Of a DNA stretch of 64,000 nucleotides, positions 8,938 through 17,019 are shown piece by piece (position 1 is the stretch's first letter; each line of letters opens with the position of its first letter). The position numbers and the translations under genes are program-made. The notes under the pieces are model-generated. The model made no database searches. It was not told the DNA's origin and worked only from the letters and a program-made list of their open reading frames with translations. The stretch is from an aff. Roholtiella sp. LEGE 12411. Its GTDB lineage: Bacteria; Cyanobacteriota; Cyanobacteriia; Cyanobacteriales; Nostocaceae. The DNA lies in the NCBI RefSeq assembly GCF_015206995.1, contig NZ_JADEXR010000007.1, positions 1 to 64,000 on the forward strand. The letters are read 5' to 3'.

Positions 8938-9390
8938 TTATGTAATTAGTAAAATACTTTTAACTGCAACTCCTAACCAAGGAGCTAATTGTTTGGCAAT
9001 TGGCTCTAACTTTTGCCAAATTCCTTGGCCTGCATTAAAGGTTTCGTTTGCTTCTTTAAGGACTTTACTAGCTTTTTGCAAACTTGTCGCCGCAGTGTTT
9101 TTGTCTGGTTCTTTTTCTTTAACTGCGTCGTTTGCATAATCCAGATGTTTCAGTGCTTGTTTCTTTTGGTCTTCTGGTAAATCTGAATTACGAAATATGG
9201 ATTCAATTTGTGCCATTAATTCCGCAACCTCTGGTAAGGTCAATTGTTTCTCAGCCTCACCCTGAGTAATTTGCTGATTTTGGGTCATGTCGCCAGCAGC
9301 TTGTCCAACTTGAACACCTGAAAATTGACCACCGCCAATGTTGAGGGACATTCCGCCAGTATTTTTGGGCTGTGAGTTATTTTCTTCCAT
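8938..9390 (-). CDS. small helical protein with RHIM-like motif, putative effector/partner of NACHT protein
   Basis: A 150-residue protein of no family I recognise. Residues 16-39 (LNIGGG...GVQVGQAAGDMTQ) align without gaps to residues 10-33 of the NACHT protein, 11 of 24 identical. The core SGVQVG at 24-29 matches the RHIM tetrad (V/I)Q(V/I)G. The first 15 residues are polar. From about 47 onward it looks all-helical: charged helices at about 51-66, 73-93 and 97-118, then an amphipathic to hydrophobic C-terminus, KQLAPWLGVAVKSILLIT, that could meet a membrane. It is the first gene of a two-gene operon. An effector role is inference from gene pairing and the shared motif. Confidence 0.75.
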   Translation of the reverse strand: MEENNSQPKNTGGMSLNIGGGQFSGVQVGQAAGDMTQNQQITQGEAEKQLTLPEVAELMAQIESIFRNSDLPEDQKKQALKHLDYANDAVKEKEPDKNTAATSLQKASKVLKEANETFNAGQGIWQKLEPIAKQLAPWLGVAVKSILLIT

Positions 9391-9733
9391 TTTATTTACT
9401 TTGGAAAAATATAATTTAATTTAAGCTCTAATCCAGATTGAGCAGACGACTTTCCTGAATATTAAAAAAAATTACGTATATAGTAAGCTAATTATTACAT
9501 CATGAATATTAGCCAATACTGTTTGGTTAAGTTACCAGATAGGGTTTATCGCTGCCTCGACAAAGTACTAATTATTGTAAGGACGGCGATAAACCGCGTC
9601 TTTGTGATCTATTAAAAAATCTGATCCGATCCGTATTGAGAGCCAGATAACGAGAAATATTCGTTTTTAGTTGTGAGACACAATACAAACCTGAACAATG
9701 GGATAAGAACGAATAAACACTAACAGCTATTTT
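9391..9733. other. divergent intergenic region with dispersed hairpin repeat
   Basis: This 343-bp spacer lies between the NACHT operon and ycf46 and should contain both promoters. An inverted repeat GGTTTATCGC (9543-9552) / GCGATAAACC (9586-9595) encloses 33 nt and resembles dispersed Nostoc repeats. No gene was seen. Confidence 0.45.
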
Positions 9734-11248
9734 ATGAACTTTCGTGAAGAGTTTAAACTACTCCTACGTGCCCGTTATCCTTTAATTTATATTCCTACCT
9801 ATGAGGAAGAACGGGTAGAAGCAGCTATCCGGGAAGAAGCAACCAACCAAGGCAATCGCCCAGTGTATACCTGGGATTTTGTTGATGGTTATCAGGGAAA
9901 CCCAAATGATGCTGGGTTTGGGCGACGTAACCCGCTGCAAGCTTTGGAATTCATTGAAAAATTACCAGCAGCTGCACCTGCGGTATTGATTTTACGAGAT
10001 TATCATCGTTTTTTAGATGATGTGGCGATCGCTCGCAAACTCCGCAACCTAGCGCGACTTCTCAAGTCTCAACCCAAAAATATTGTATTATTATCGCCGC
10101 GCATCGCCATCCCTGACGACTTAAGCGAAGTTTTGACGGTCGTCGAGTTTCCCTTACCCGCCGCTCCAGAAATTAAACTAGAGGTGGAGCGCTTGCTACA
10201 AAGCACTGGTAATTCCTCACTTTCTGCCAAAGTCCTAGATGATCTTGTGCGCTCTTGTCAAGGACTTTCTATGGAACGTATTCGCCGAGTTTTGGCAAAG
10301 GCGATCGCTACCCACGGAGAATTGCAACCAGAAGACGTGGATCTAGTTTTGGAGGAAAAACGCCAAACTATCCGCCAAACCCAAATCCTGGACTTTCACC
10401 CTGCCACTGAGCAAATTTCTGACATTGGCGGACTGGATAACCTGAAAGATTGGCTGATTCGTCGGGGAGGTTCATTTACTGATAGGGCGCGACAGTACGG
10501 ATTACCGCACCCCCGTGGTTTAATGTTGGTGGGTATTCAGGGCACTGGTAAATCTCTAACAGCAAAAGCGATCGCTCATCACTGGCATTTACCTCTACTA
10601 CGTTTGGATGTGGGGCGGTTATTTGGTGGTTTGGTGGGTGAGTCAGAATCTCGCACTCGCCAAATGATCCAGGTAGCTGAAGCCCTCGCTCCCTGCATTT
10701 TATGGATTGATGAAATAGATAAAGCCTTCTCTGGACTTGGTAGCAAAGGGGATGCTGGCACAACCAGCCGTGTCTTTGGCACTTTTATTACCTGGTTAGC
10801 CGAAAAAACCTCACCTGTGTTTGTCGTCGCCACTGCCAACGATATCCAAGCCCTACCGCCAGAAATGCTTCGCAAAGGACGGTTTGATGAAATTTTCTTT
10901 GTGGGTTTGCCCACCCAAGAAGAGAGAAAAGCAATTTTTAATGTTCATTTATCCCGATTGCGTCCCCATAACTTGAGAAGCTATGACATCGACAGGCTAG
11001 CTTATGAAACGCCCGATTTTTCCGGAGCCGAGATTGAGCAAACTTTGATTGAAGCAATGCATATTGGCTTTAGCCAAAACCGAGACTTTGCTACCGACGA
11101 CATATTAGAAGCAGCCAGTCAGATAATACCTTTAGCACGAACCGCTGTAGAGCAAATTCAGCAACTACAAGAATGGGCGGCGGCGGGGAGAGCGCGTTTA
11201 GCATCGAAACATAGTCCTTTAAGCGATGCCTTCGGCAAGCTACGCTAA
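9734..11248 (+). CDS. ycf46: AAA ATPase Ycf46
   Basis: A 504-residue AAA protein conserved in cyanobacteria and some plastids; its cyanobacterial homologue has been linked to inorganic carbon use. The N-terminal half (start [16 protein letters not shown]) is the Ycf46-specific domain. The AAA module has Walker A GIQGTGKS at 267-274, Walker B ILWIDEID at 322-329, and a following [15 protein letters not shown] segment with the arginine region (RKGRFDE) typical of AAA unfoldases. It is monocistronic, with its own spacer upstream and a hairpin at 11341-11367 downstream. Confidence 0.92.
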   Translation: MNFREEFKLLLRARYPLIYIPTYEEERVEAAIREEATNQGNRPVYTWDFVDGYQGNPNDAGFGRRNPLQALEFIEKLPAAAPAVLILRDYHRFLDDVAIARKLRNLARLLKSQPKNIVLLSPRIAIPDDLSEVLTVVEFPLPAAPEIKLEVERLLQSTGNSSLSAKVLDDLVRSCQGLSMERIRRVLAKAIATHGELQPEDVDLVLEEKRQTIRQTQILDFHPATEQISDIGGLDNLKDWLIRRGGSFTDRARQYGLPHPRGLMLVGIQGTGKSLTAKAIAHHWHLPLLRLDVGRLFGGLVGESESRTRQMIQVAEALAPCILWIDEIDKAFSGLGSKGDAGTTSRVFGTFITWLAEKTSPVFVVATANDIQALPPEMLRKGRFDEIFFVGLPTQEERKAIFNVHLSRLRPHNLRSYDIDRLAYETPDFSGAEIEQTLIEAMHIGFSQNRDFATDDILEAASQIIPLARTAVEQIQQLQEWAAAGRARLASKHSPLSDAFGKLR

Positions 11249-11340
11249 CATATTCAGTGGCAGCTACAATAATGGGTTAGTCCAGAGTCAATAGTCCAAA
11301 TAAACGCCTTTGAACCTTGAATTTTGACTCTTGAGAGAAG

Positions 11341-11367
11341 TCAGAGCAGAGGAAGCTTCCGCTCTGA
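11341..11367. repeat. hairpin between ycf46 and SH3 gene
   Basis: TCAGAGC-AGA-GGAAG / CTTCC-GCTCTGA forms a 7+5 bp stem with a 3-nt bulge. No T-tract follows, so a terminator role is uncertain. It could be a dispersed repeat. Confidence 0.4.
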
Positions 11368-11413
11368 ACTTCGGTATCATTGACTATTTACCAGTGGTGA
11401 TCAGGTTTTAAAT

Positions 11414-11932
11414 ATGTTATCTGGCTTACTAAAGTTTACCCTTGGATTTTTCTTAGCGATCGCTGTGTTAATAGGTGGCGGCGTTGCCACTGCTCTCTAT
11501 TTCATTAATCGAACCGCTATACCCCCTGCTAAGCCCATTTTTGCCAATGATAGCCCGCAGGTGAAGGCCCAGGCGGGAGCAAGCAGTTCTACCCCTACAC
11601 CCGGAGCTGCGACTCAATCCTCTGTTGACTCAACCTCTACTCCTAATCCTACTGAATCACCCAAGATCCAATCACCAAAGCCATTACCACCAGGAACTTA
11701 CCGAGGGCGTGTTAGTTGGTCTCAAGGCTTGAGCTTGCGAGCAGAACCCAATCAGGAAGCCCAACGTATTGGTGGGGTTGGTTTTAATCAAAAAATCATC
11801 ATCTTGGAAGAAAGCGAGGATAAAACCTGGCAAAAGATTCGTGTAGAAGCTAACGAACAAGAAGGGTGGGTGAAAGCAGGTAATACTAAAAAAGTTGACG
11901 AACAACAGCCTGAACAATCAGGACAACAATAA
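11414..11932 (+). CDS. SH3 domain protein with N-terminal membrane anchor
   Basis: A 172-residue protein. Residues 6-30 form a membrane segment (LKFTLGFFLAIAVLIGGG). A Ser/Thr/Pro-rich linker follows at about 40-95. The C-terminal SH3b-type domain at about 97-160 reads RGRVSWSQGLSLRAEP, then QRIGGVGFNQKIIILEE and WQKIRVEANEQEGWVKAGN. Bacterial SH3 domains of this sort often bind cell-wall peptides in the periplasm, so the likely topology is an anchored periplasmic domain. The tail is rich in Gln and Glu. Confidence 0.8.
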   Translation: MLSGLLKFTLGFFLAIAVLIGGGVATALYFINRTAIPPAKPIFANDSPQVKAQAGASSSTPTPGAATQSSVDSTSTPNPTESPKIQSPKPLPPGTYRGRVSWSQGLSLRAEPNQEAQRIGGVGFNQKIIILEESEDKTWQKIRVEANEQEGWVKAGNTKKVDEQQPEQSGQQ

Positions 11933-12207
11933 TGAAAAACTCCACCCCCTTGTGGATGGAGTTTTTGGGCATAGGGAACTCGGGGCCCCTCTGAAGATAA
12001 GGGACAATAGGGAACTTGTACTGAGCAAAGCCCAGGTAAGCCGTTGGCGCAGCCTCTCGTAGAGAAGTATGGGGCATGGTAAAGAAGCTACCAATGCCCA
12101 ATGCCCAATACCCAATGCCCCATGCCCCATGCCCCATGCCCAATCCGGCGGAGCGACTATCCCTCTACAGACACCTGGGGATGGAGTTTTCCGTCGCTTT
12201 CAATGAA
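11931..12207. repeat. composite repeat region; intergenic copy of the element inserted in recJ
   Basis: It starts AATGAAAAACTCCA right at the SH3 stop codon and ends GCTTTCAATGAA. Both ends, the GATGGAGTTTTTGGGCAT block and the GAGCGACTATCC block match the insert at 38460-38603 inside recJ. The intergenic copy is longer because other repeats are nested in it: an interspersed repeat at 12041-12069 (GCAGCCTCTCGTAGAGAAGT) and CCCAATG/CCCCATG heptamers at about 12090-12141. Confidence 0.65.
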
Positions 12208-12229
12208 GAATCTGTCTTGTAGCTGAGGA

Positions 12230-15200
12230 TTAAATCAACAAATGCAATTGCGAACCTTGCTGGGTTTTACTGACTTCAATCCGAGCTTGGAAAGCTTCTT
12301 TGAGGTGGGGCATGTGGGTGACGGTGAGGATGCAGGCAAAATCAGCAGCGATCGCATTAATCGCCGCAATCAGGCGATCGCATCCTTCTGCATCCTGTGT
12401 ACCAAATCCTTCATCCACAATCAATAATTGCAACGCCGCCCCTGCCCGCTGCGCCAATAATTTCGCTAGAGCCAAACGGATGGAAAAGTTAATTCTAAAA
12501 GCTTCACCACCAGAGTAAGTTTCATAAGCTCGCGTTCCTCTAGCATCGGCAATTAAAATCTCCAAGGTGTCTATCAGCTTGGCATTTTTCTTCGTTGATC
12601 TACCACTGCGTCCAGCTTTTTGTGTAATAAATTGTACGTGTAACTGATTGGCACTCAGCCGTGAAAGTAGTTGATTAGTTTCAGCTTCCAGTTGAGGTAA
12701 CACATTCTCAATCATTAGTGCTTGGATACCATTTTTACCAAATGCTTGCGCTAATTCCTGATAAACACGATATTGCTGTTTGCAAGATTGCAGTTGCTGC
12801 TGCTGTTGTTCGTACTGAATTTGCAGCGTTTCTAGTTGATGAGCCAGCTGTTCCAAACGCCCTAACTTCGCTATTTGCTCATCAAGTTGTCGTCTGCGGT
12901 TTGCTAACTGCTGCTCTAAAGCTTGAATTTGAGCAGATGGATTGGCTGTTGCTTCTAACTGCTGGATAATGCTTTCAATTTGGTTAGCGAGGTTTTGTCG
13001 CTCGGTGAATCTGGCGCTTCTGGATGCTTCTAGCTCTTGTAATCTCGTCTGGAATTGAGGATGCTGTTGCTCGGCTGATAACAGTTGTTGATAACGCAAA
13101 TGCCAAGATTGAGCTTGGCGTACAGCCATGCGTAAGTTGTTATGCTGCTCTGAACTGTAGCCAATTTCGACAATTTGACGCTCAAGAGCCGCGATCTGTT
13201 GAGCACAGTCAGAATCAGTTTGATCCTGCTGAATTCTAGTTTGTAATTGAGCAATAGTGGCTTGTAGTTCTGGTTTTCTGGCTGCTAGTTGGGCTTGTCG
13301 CTTAGTAGCATCTTTAATCTGTCCTTGTTTAATTTCTGCCCACCGCCACCGCTCAACTTCGCTCCGGGCCAGGGCGTGGTCTTGTTCATTGTAATTAACT
13401 TGTTGCAGATACTGATCTAGCTGTTGGAGTTCGGCTTGTTTATCGGGAGCGTAATCACCTGCTTGGAGCGATCGCTCTAGATGTTGCTTTTCGGCAGCAA
13501 TTTGTTGTAGCTGTTGTTGGACATCAGTTGTAGCTTCCAATTGTGCTGCTAACTGTCCTCGTTGTTCGTGTAAACCATCGTAGCTTGCCAACTGTTGAGA
13601 TATTTCCCGATATTCTTGCCTCAGTACCTGAATTTCTCTATCTGATACAGCCATTTGTTCCCGAACTACCCAAAACTGCCCTTGAGTGTCCTGTAACTCA
13701 GTTTGGGTTTTTTCTACCACACGGCTCCAGTGATGTTCATCTAGAGGACGCTCGCACAAAGGACAAAGAGCATTGGGATTTTGGAGCATTTGTAGTTTTT
13801 GCTCTAGTTCTCCCAGTAGTTTTTCGTAGTCACGTTGATGAGCTTGCAGACGTTCAATAAAGTGACGCCTCTCCTGTCCTTTTTCCTGCACTCTTTGCAG
13901 ATAAACCCGTTTTTTCTCCAACTCCTCAATCTGTACTGCTACATCCATTACCGCTTGTTGGAGTTGTGGTTGGCGTTGTGAGGAGCGTTGGAGTTGGTTT
14001 TCTGTACTTTGCAGTTGTTCGAGTCGTGCTATTAAACCAGCATGAGTGCGATCCAGTTGACTTTTTAAAGTGGCTCGTTGTTGCAACAAAGGAGTTACCT
14101 GCATTTGCAGTTGATCAAGACGAGCAACATGGTGACGCGCTGCTGTTAGTTGTGCTAAAGCTGCTTCTACTTCACCTGATTTAGTGAGAGTTTGCTGAAT
14201 ATCTCGCTCTTGCTGCTGTAAAGCTTCTAGTTGGGCTTGGGCTTGTTGCAGTTGCCGTTCAATTTCGTGAAGTTGTTTGGTAAGCTGTTGTTGCTTTTGT
14301 TGGCGAGTCTGTTGGGCGCGGGTGTATTCTTCAAATTTGGTGGCAAAAGCTTCTTCTTGAGATTGCAGACTTTGGTACTGAGCGTATCCAGCTTTAATCT
14401 CAGCTTGCTGATTTAATATTTTTTCTATATCTGACAACTGGCTGCCAATAGTTGACCGCTCTTGTTGGAGGCGATCGCAGTCTTGTGTAAGATTCTGGTA
14501 TTGCTGCTTGACAAAGCTGAGTTGTTGTTCCCAATTTTGTCGCTGGTGCTGGACAACTTGCAAACTTTGTAATTGAATATTGTCAAACGCTTGCACTTGT
14601 TGCAATTGGTTCAGTTCAGCTTCTAACTCGGCTCTTTGTGTCTCGGTTATTTCACGTTGTTGCAACTGAGTTTTAATCGAATCCAAAGAACGTTCTAGCT
14701 CCTCCACCCGTGCTTTGAACTGACGGGAAGATTCTTTTGCTCGTTCTTCCAAATCATCGTACTGATTGAGTTTCAACAACTCCGCTAAGATTTCTTTGCG
14801 TTCGGTGGGGCGCTTGAGCATGAATTCATCTGCACGACCTTGACGTAGGTAGGCAGAATTAATAAAAGTATCATAATCTAGCTTGATGTGTTCTAGAATC
14901 AAATCCTGTGTCGCCCTTACTCCTTTGCCAGTAAGTGGACGAAACCCAGAGGCTGTTTCGATTTGAAATTCAAGAGCGCTAGTTCCACCTCGAATTCGGG
15001 TACGAATCACCCGATATTTTTGCTGGTTATTTTGGAAAGTAAAATCAACCCGAACTTCTTTCGCGCCAGAATGAATAACATCATCTTCAGTTGTGGCGCG
15101 GCTTTCGCCCCAAATTGCCCAAGTAATCGCTTCCAGAAGGGAAGATTTACCCGCACCATTGGAACCAGAAATACAAGCCGTATGCAAACCACGAAAATCT

Positions 15201-15256
15201 AAAGTGGCATCACGGTAACTGAGAAAGTTTTTGAGGATAAGTTGTACTGGGATCAT
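12230..15256 (-). CDS. sbcC: SbcC-type exonuclease subunit (Rad50-like)
   Basis: ATPase subunit of the SbcCD nuclease, which trims hairpins and processes DNA ends with SbcD (not in this window). The 1008-residue product has Walker A GSNGAGKSS at 31-39 and very long Gln-rich coiled coils on both sides of a zinc hook, CPLC, at about 498-501 (NALCPLCERPLDEHHW). The C-terminal ABC half holds the signature YSGGEAFRINFSIRLALAKL and Walker B LLIVDEGFGTQD, then a late His-switch region (LTVTHMPHLKE). Length fits the family. It starts at ATG with no gene close upstream. Confidence 0.95.
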   Translation of the reverse strand: MIPVQLILKNFLSYRDATLDFRGLHTACISGSNGAGKSSLLEAITWAIWGESRATTEDDVIHSGAKEVRVDFTFQNNQQKYRVIRTRIRGGTSALEFQIETASGFRPLTGKGVRATQDLILEHIKLDYDTFINSAYLRQGRADEFMLKRPTERKEILAELLKLNQYDDLEERAKESSRQFKARVEELERSLDSIKTQLQQREITETQRAELEAELNQLQQVQAFDNIQLQSLQVVQHQRQNWEQQLSFVKQQYQNLTQDCDRLQQERSTIGSQLSDIEKILNQQAEIKAGYAQYQSLQSQEEAFATKFEEYTRAQQTRQQKQQQLTKQLHEIERQLQQAQAQLEALQQQERDIQQTLTKSGEVEAALAQLTAARHHVARLDQLQMQVTPLLQQRATLKSQLDRTHAGLIARLEQLQSTENQLQRSSQRQPQLQQAVMDVAVQIEELEKKRVYLQRVQEKGQERRHFIERLQAHQRDYEKLLGELEQKLQMLQNPNALCPLCERPLDEHHWSRVVEKTQTELQDTQGQFWVVREQMAVSDREIQVLRQEYREISQQLASYDGLHEQRGQLAAQLEATTDVQQQLQQIAAEKQHLERSLQAGDYAPDKQAELQQLDQYLQQVNYNEQDHALARSEVERWRWAEIKQGQIKDATKRQAQLAARKPELQATIAQLQTRIQQDQTDSDCAQQIAALERQIVEIGYSSEQHNNLRMAVRQAQSWHLRYQQLLSAEQQHPQFQTRLQELEASRSARFTERQNLANQIESIIQQLEATANPSAQIQALEQQLANRRRQLDEQIAKLGRLEQLAHQLETLQIQYEQQQQQLQSCKQQYRVYQELAQAFGKNGIQALMIENVLPQLEAETNQLLSRLSANQLHVQFITQKAGRSGRSTKKNAKLIDTLEILIADARGTRAYETYSGGEAFRINFSIRLALAKLLAQRAGAALQLLIVDEGFGTQDAEGCDRLIAAINAIAADFACILTVTHMPHLKEAFQARIEVSKTQQGSQLHLLI

Positions 15257-15442
15257 TCAGGCTATAGCGCCACATCTACTTTTAATAATTAAGAGTACAG
15301 ATGCACTGTTTGTTAGTTTAGCTATCTAAATATCAGGTTTCTAGTCTTGAAGACTTCAATTTTACAAAAATTAACAATAAGATGAGTGCTTTTTTCTTTC
15401 TGTGTGAATAATTTTTGCTACCGCCAGAGAAAAATTAAACTC
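15257..15442. other. AT-rich spacer upstream of candidate RNA
   Basis: Between the sbcC start and the candidate structured RNA. It should contain the sbcC promoter on the minus strand and, if the RNA is real, its promoter on the plus strand. No clear boxes were picked and no open frame of note was seen. Confidence 0.4.
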
Positions 15443-15666
15443 ACCTGGAGGCTTTCTTTTATTTACCCCTGTTGAGCGAGAAGAAAACAAGCTAAGAAGA
15501 GTTGTTCTCAGGGTTGAAGGAGATGATTTTTACTTGACTTCTCCAGGTTCCGCTACTTTCAAAAACAGGGGTAGCCAGAAATTCTCTTCACTATGACTAT
15601 CTAATGAGATCAGACATCGCCTTTTATGGATAGTCGTAAAACATCAAAACCCGCGCTGGCGGGTTT
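15443..15666 (+). ncRNA. candidate structured RNA with pseudoknot and terminator, identity unknown
   Basis: Two perfect helices cross each other: ACCTGGAG (15443-15450) with CTCCAGGT (15541-15548), and TACCCCTGTT (15464-15473) with AACAGGGGTA (15564-15573). That order is a pseudoknot. Inside lies a weaker hairpin, GAGA/TCTC plus ACAA/TTGT, at 15478-15509. Downstream are a hairpin GACTATC/GATAGTC (15595-15601 with 15629-15635) and a terminator. No open frame explains the region. Motifs of RNase P RNA, tmRNA, SRP RNA and the common riboswitches were not seen. It could be an unlisted small RNA or a relic of a mobile element. Confidence 0.4.
15647..15666 (+). terminator. intrinsic terminator
   Basis: 8-bp perfect stem AAACCCGC / GCGGGTTT with loop GCTG, followed by CGTTTATTT. 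It ends the candidate structured RNA. No protein gene lies upstream on this strand to explain it. Confidence 0.7.
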
Positions 15667-15730
15667 CGTTTATTTGGTTCTCCGACTTCTAGCCACCAAG
15701 ACATCATTTTAGTTTGATTAATTGCGATCG

Positions 15731-15757
15731 CGTTGGCGCAGCCTTTCGTAGAGAAGT
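15731..15757. repeat. interspersed repeat copy (GCAGCCTTTCGTAGAGAAG)
   Basis: This copy of the dispersed repeat, adjoining a HIP1 site, sits between the terminator and the NACHT remnant. Related copies lie at 71-100, 12041-12069, 29621-29656 and 31351-31386. Confidence 0.55.
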
Positions 15758-15859
15758 GACTCTTATGGAGTATTGCGATCGTTTGACTCTGACCGAGGTA
15801 TCAAAAGTCCACTATATGTACTTACAGTAAATTTTGTTAAATCCATGCGAAGCCTTAAT

Positions 15860-16063
15860 TTTACTCTCGATGGGTTAGATGAGGTTAGAGAAGAGGATAG
15901 CGATCGCATCTTAAATGAAATTCGTGAGTTTTCTGACCGTTTCCCAAACATCAGTTTGTCATGACCTGCCGCAGCACGTGAGTATACCTTCGATAAATTC
16001 ACAATAGAATATACTTTGCTATTACCCATCGCAGAGATTGATCAGTGTCAATATAAATTTTAA
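15860..16063 (+). pseudogene. decayed fragment of a NACHT NTPase
   Basis: One frame reads FTLDGLDEVREEDSDRILNE and then IREFSDRFPN, a typical cyanobacterial NACHT Walker B region. After N the coding sense moves to a second frame (QFVMTCR), hits a stop, and resumes in a third as EYTFDKFT, the usual continuation of the family (TCR...EYTFDKF). Walker A and everything upstream of the Walker B strand are missing, and the frame closes at 16061-16063. At least two frameshifts within 200 bp show it is dead. It resembles other NACHT families more than the intact gene at 6964-8928. Confidence 0.7.
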
Positions 16064-16194
16064 ATACTCATATAGCTGATATATAACTGATAGTTTATTT
16101 TTTACTATTACAGGTAACTCAATCGTGATATCTGTTACCTATCTTTTACCCAACTACTAACTTAAAATTCAGCTTATATTTACTCTTTATCTAA

Positions 16195-16449
16195 TCACGA
16201 ATGATCAGGTAACTGCCAAGAACGCCCTTGACAATAAACATAACCATTTGTAATAGAAATACCAAACATTTGTCGCATGATTCTAGTTGCTTCTTTCCTC
16301 TCTTCATCCGTCAAGTAATCCTGACCCTTGAAACCTGCTCGATAACCTCCGGGATTACCACCAGCATCTATATAACGCTGTTTACCAATTTCTAAAATTT
16401 CTTGGAACCTAGCATACTTTTGTTTTTGTTCTTCAGTCCAATTTGCCAT
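16195..16449 (-). CDS. small protein of unknown function (84 aa)
   Basis: Starts MANWTEEQKQKYARFQEI and ends QGRSWQLPDHS. The N-terminal half is a charged helix. The middle reads AGGNPGGYRAGFKGQDYLTD, and the end has a Cys in YVYCQGRSW. I chose ATG at 16447-16449 because it lies 2 nt after the stop of the upstream small gene. An in-frame start at 16464 would overlap that gene. No family recognised. The two genes look like an operon, which could suit a toxin-antitoxin or a small accessory pair, but nothing in the sequences proves that. Confidence 0.6.
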   Translation of the reverse strand: MANWTEEQKQKYARFQEILEIGKQRYIDAGGNPGGYRAGFKGQDYLTDEERKEATRIMRQMFGISITNGYVYCQGRSWQLPDHS

Positions 16450-16451
16450 AA

Positions 16452-16631
16452 TTACAAGTCCCAAGTAGTCGGAACAATATCACCATTCTGCAAAATCATC
16501 GCAATTGGCAAGATTGGGCTGGGGCTATTTATGTACCAATTGCCACTTTCTTCATCATAGAACGTATTACCGAGTAAATCTAGGGTAGTAAATGCGTTGA
16601 TAATCAGATATTGTGCTTCACTCGGTTCCAT
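16452..16631 (-). CDS. tiny protein of unknown function (59 aa)
   Basis: An ATG frame of 59 codons, MEPSEAQYLIINAFTTLDLL to DIVPTTWDL, acidic, with a YDEESGNWYINSPSP middle. It stops 2 nt before the start of the 84-residue gene, so the two are probably cotranslated. The composition (balanced, no low complexity) looks protein-like. No family recognised. Confidence 0.5.
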   Translation of the reverse strand: MEPSEAQYLIINAFTTLDLLGNTFYDEESGNWYINSPSPILPIAMILQNGDIVPTTWDL

Positions 16632-17019
16632 TAATGGTTATTCTATAAATTAGCTTTAGCAATTCTAAAGGAAAACGAAAGTATTTCCCAAGTCATAGCA
16701 AATAAACCTAAAATATAAGTTAAGAGTTCACAGTCAGCCCATTCACCTCTATATCAGTGGCTATCAATATGTGGACGTAAGCATTGAAACAACATTCAAT
16801 AAAAGTTACAGTAATTCTGCGTTATCTAAGCGTCTTGCTTCTTATTGATTGACGCACATTAGCAAGACGAAAATCTTTAGGAACGAGCGCATATATTTCA
16901 CGTCATATAATCACCTTTACTTTCGGAATATGCCTATAGATAGGTTTAAAAACAGTCAGAAACAATCTCAGTGAATCATCGTCATTACACACATCACTCA
17001 CACAAATGGAAAGCCTCTT
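16632..17019. other. AT-rich divergent spacer
   Basis: This 388-bp region between the tiny-gene operon (minus) and the repeat-containing secreted protein (plus) must hold both promoters. No convincing elements and no extra gene were seen. Confidence 0.4.

Noticed and set aside
15443-15666. Identity of the candidate RNA as 6S RNA, tmRNA, RNase P RNA or ωRNA
   Set aside because: None of the conserved motifs I know for these was found, and 6S RNA does not have crossing helices. Left as unknown.
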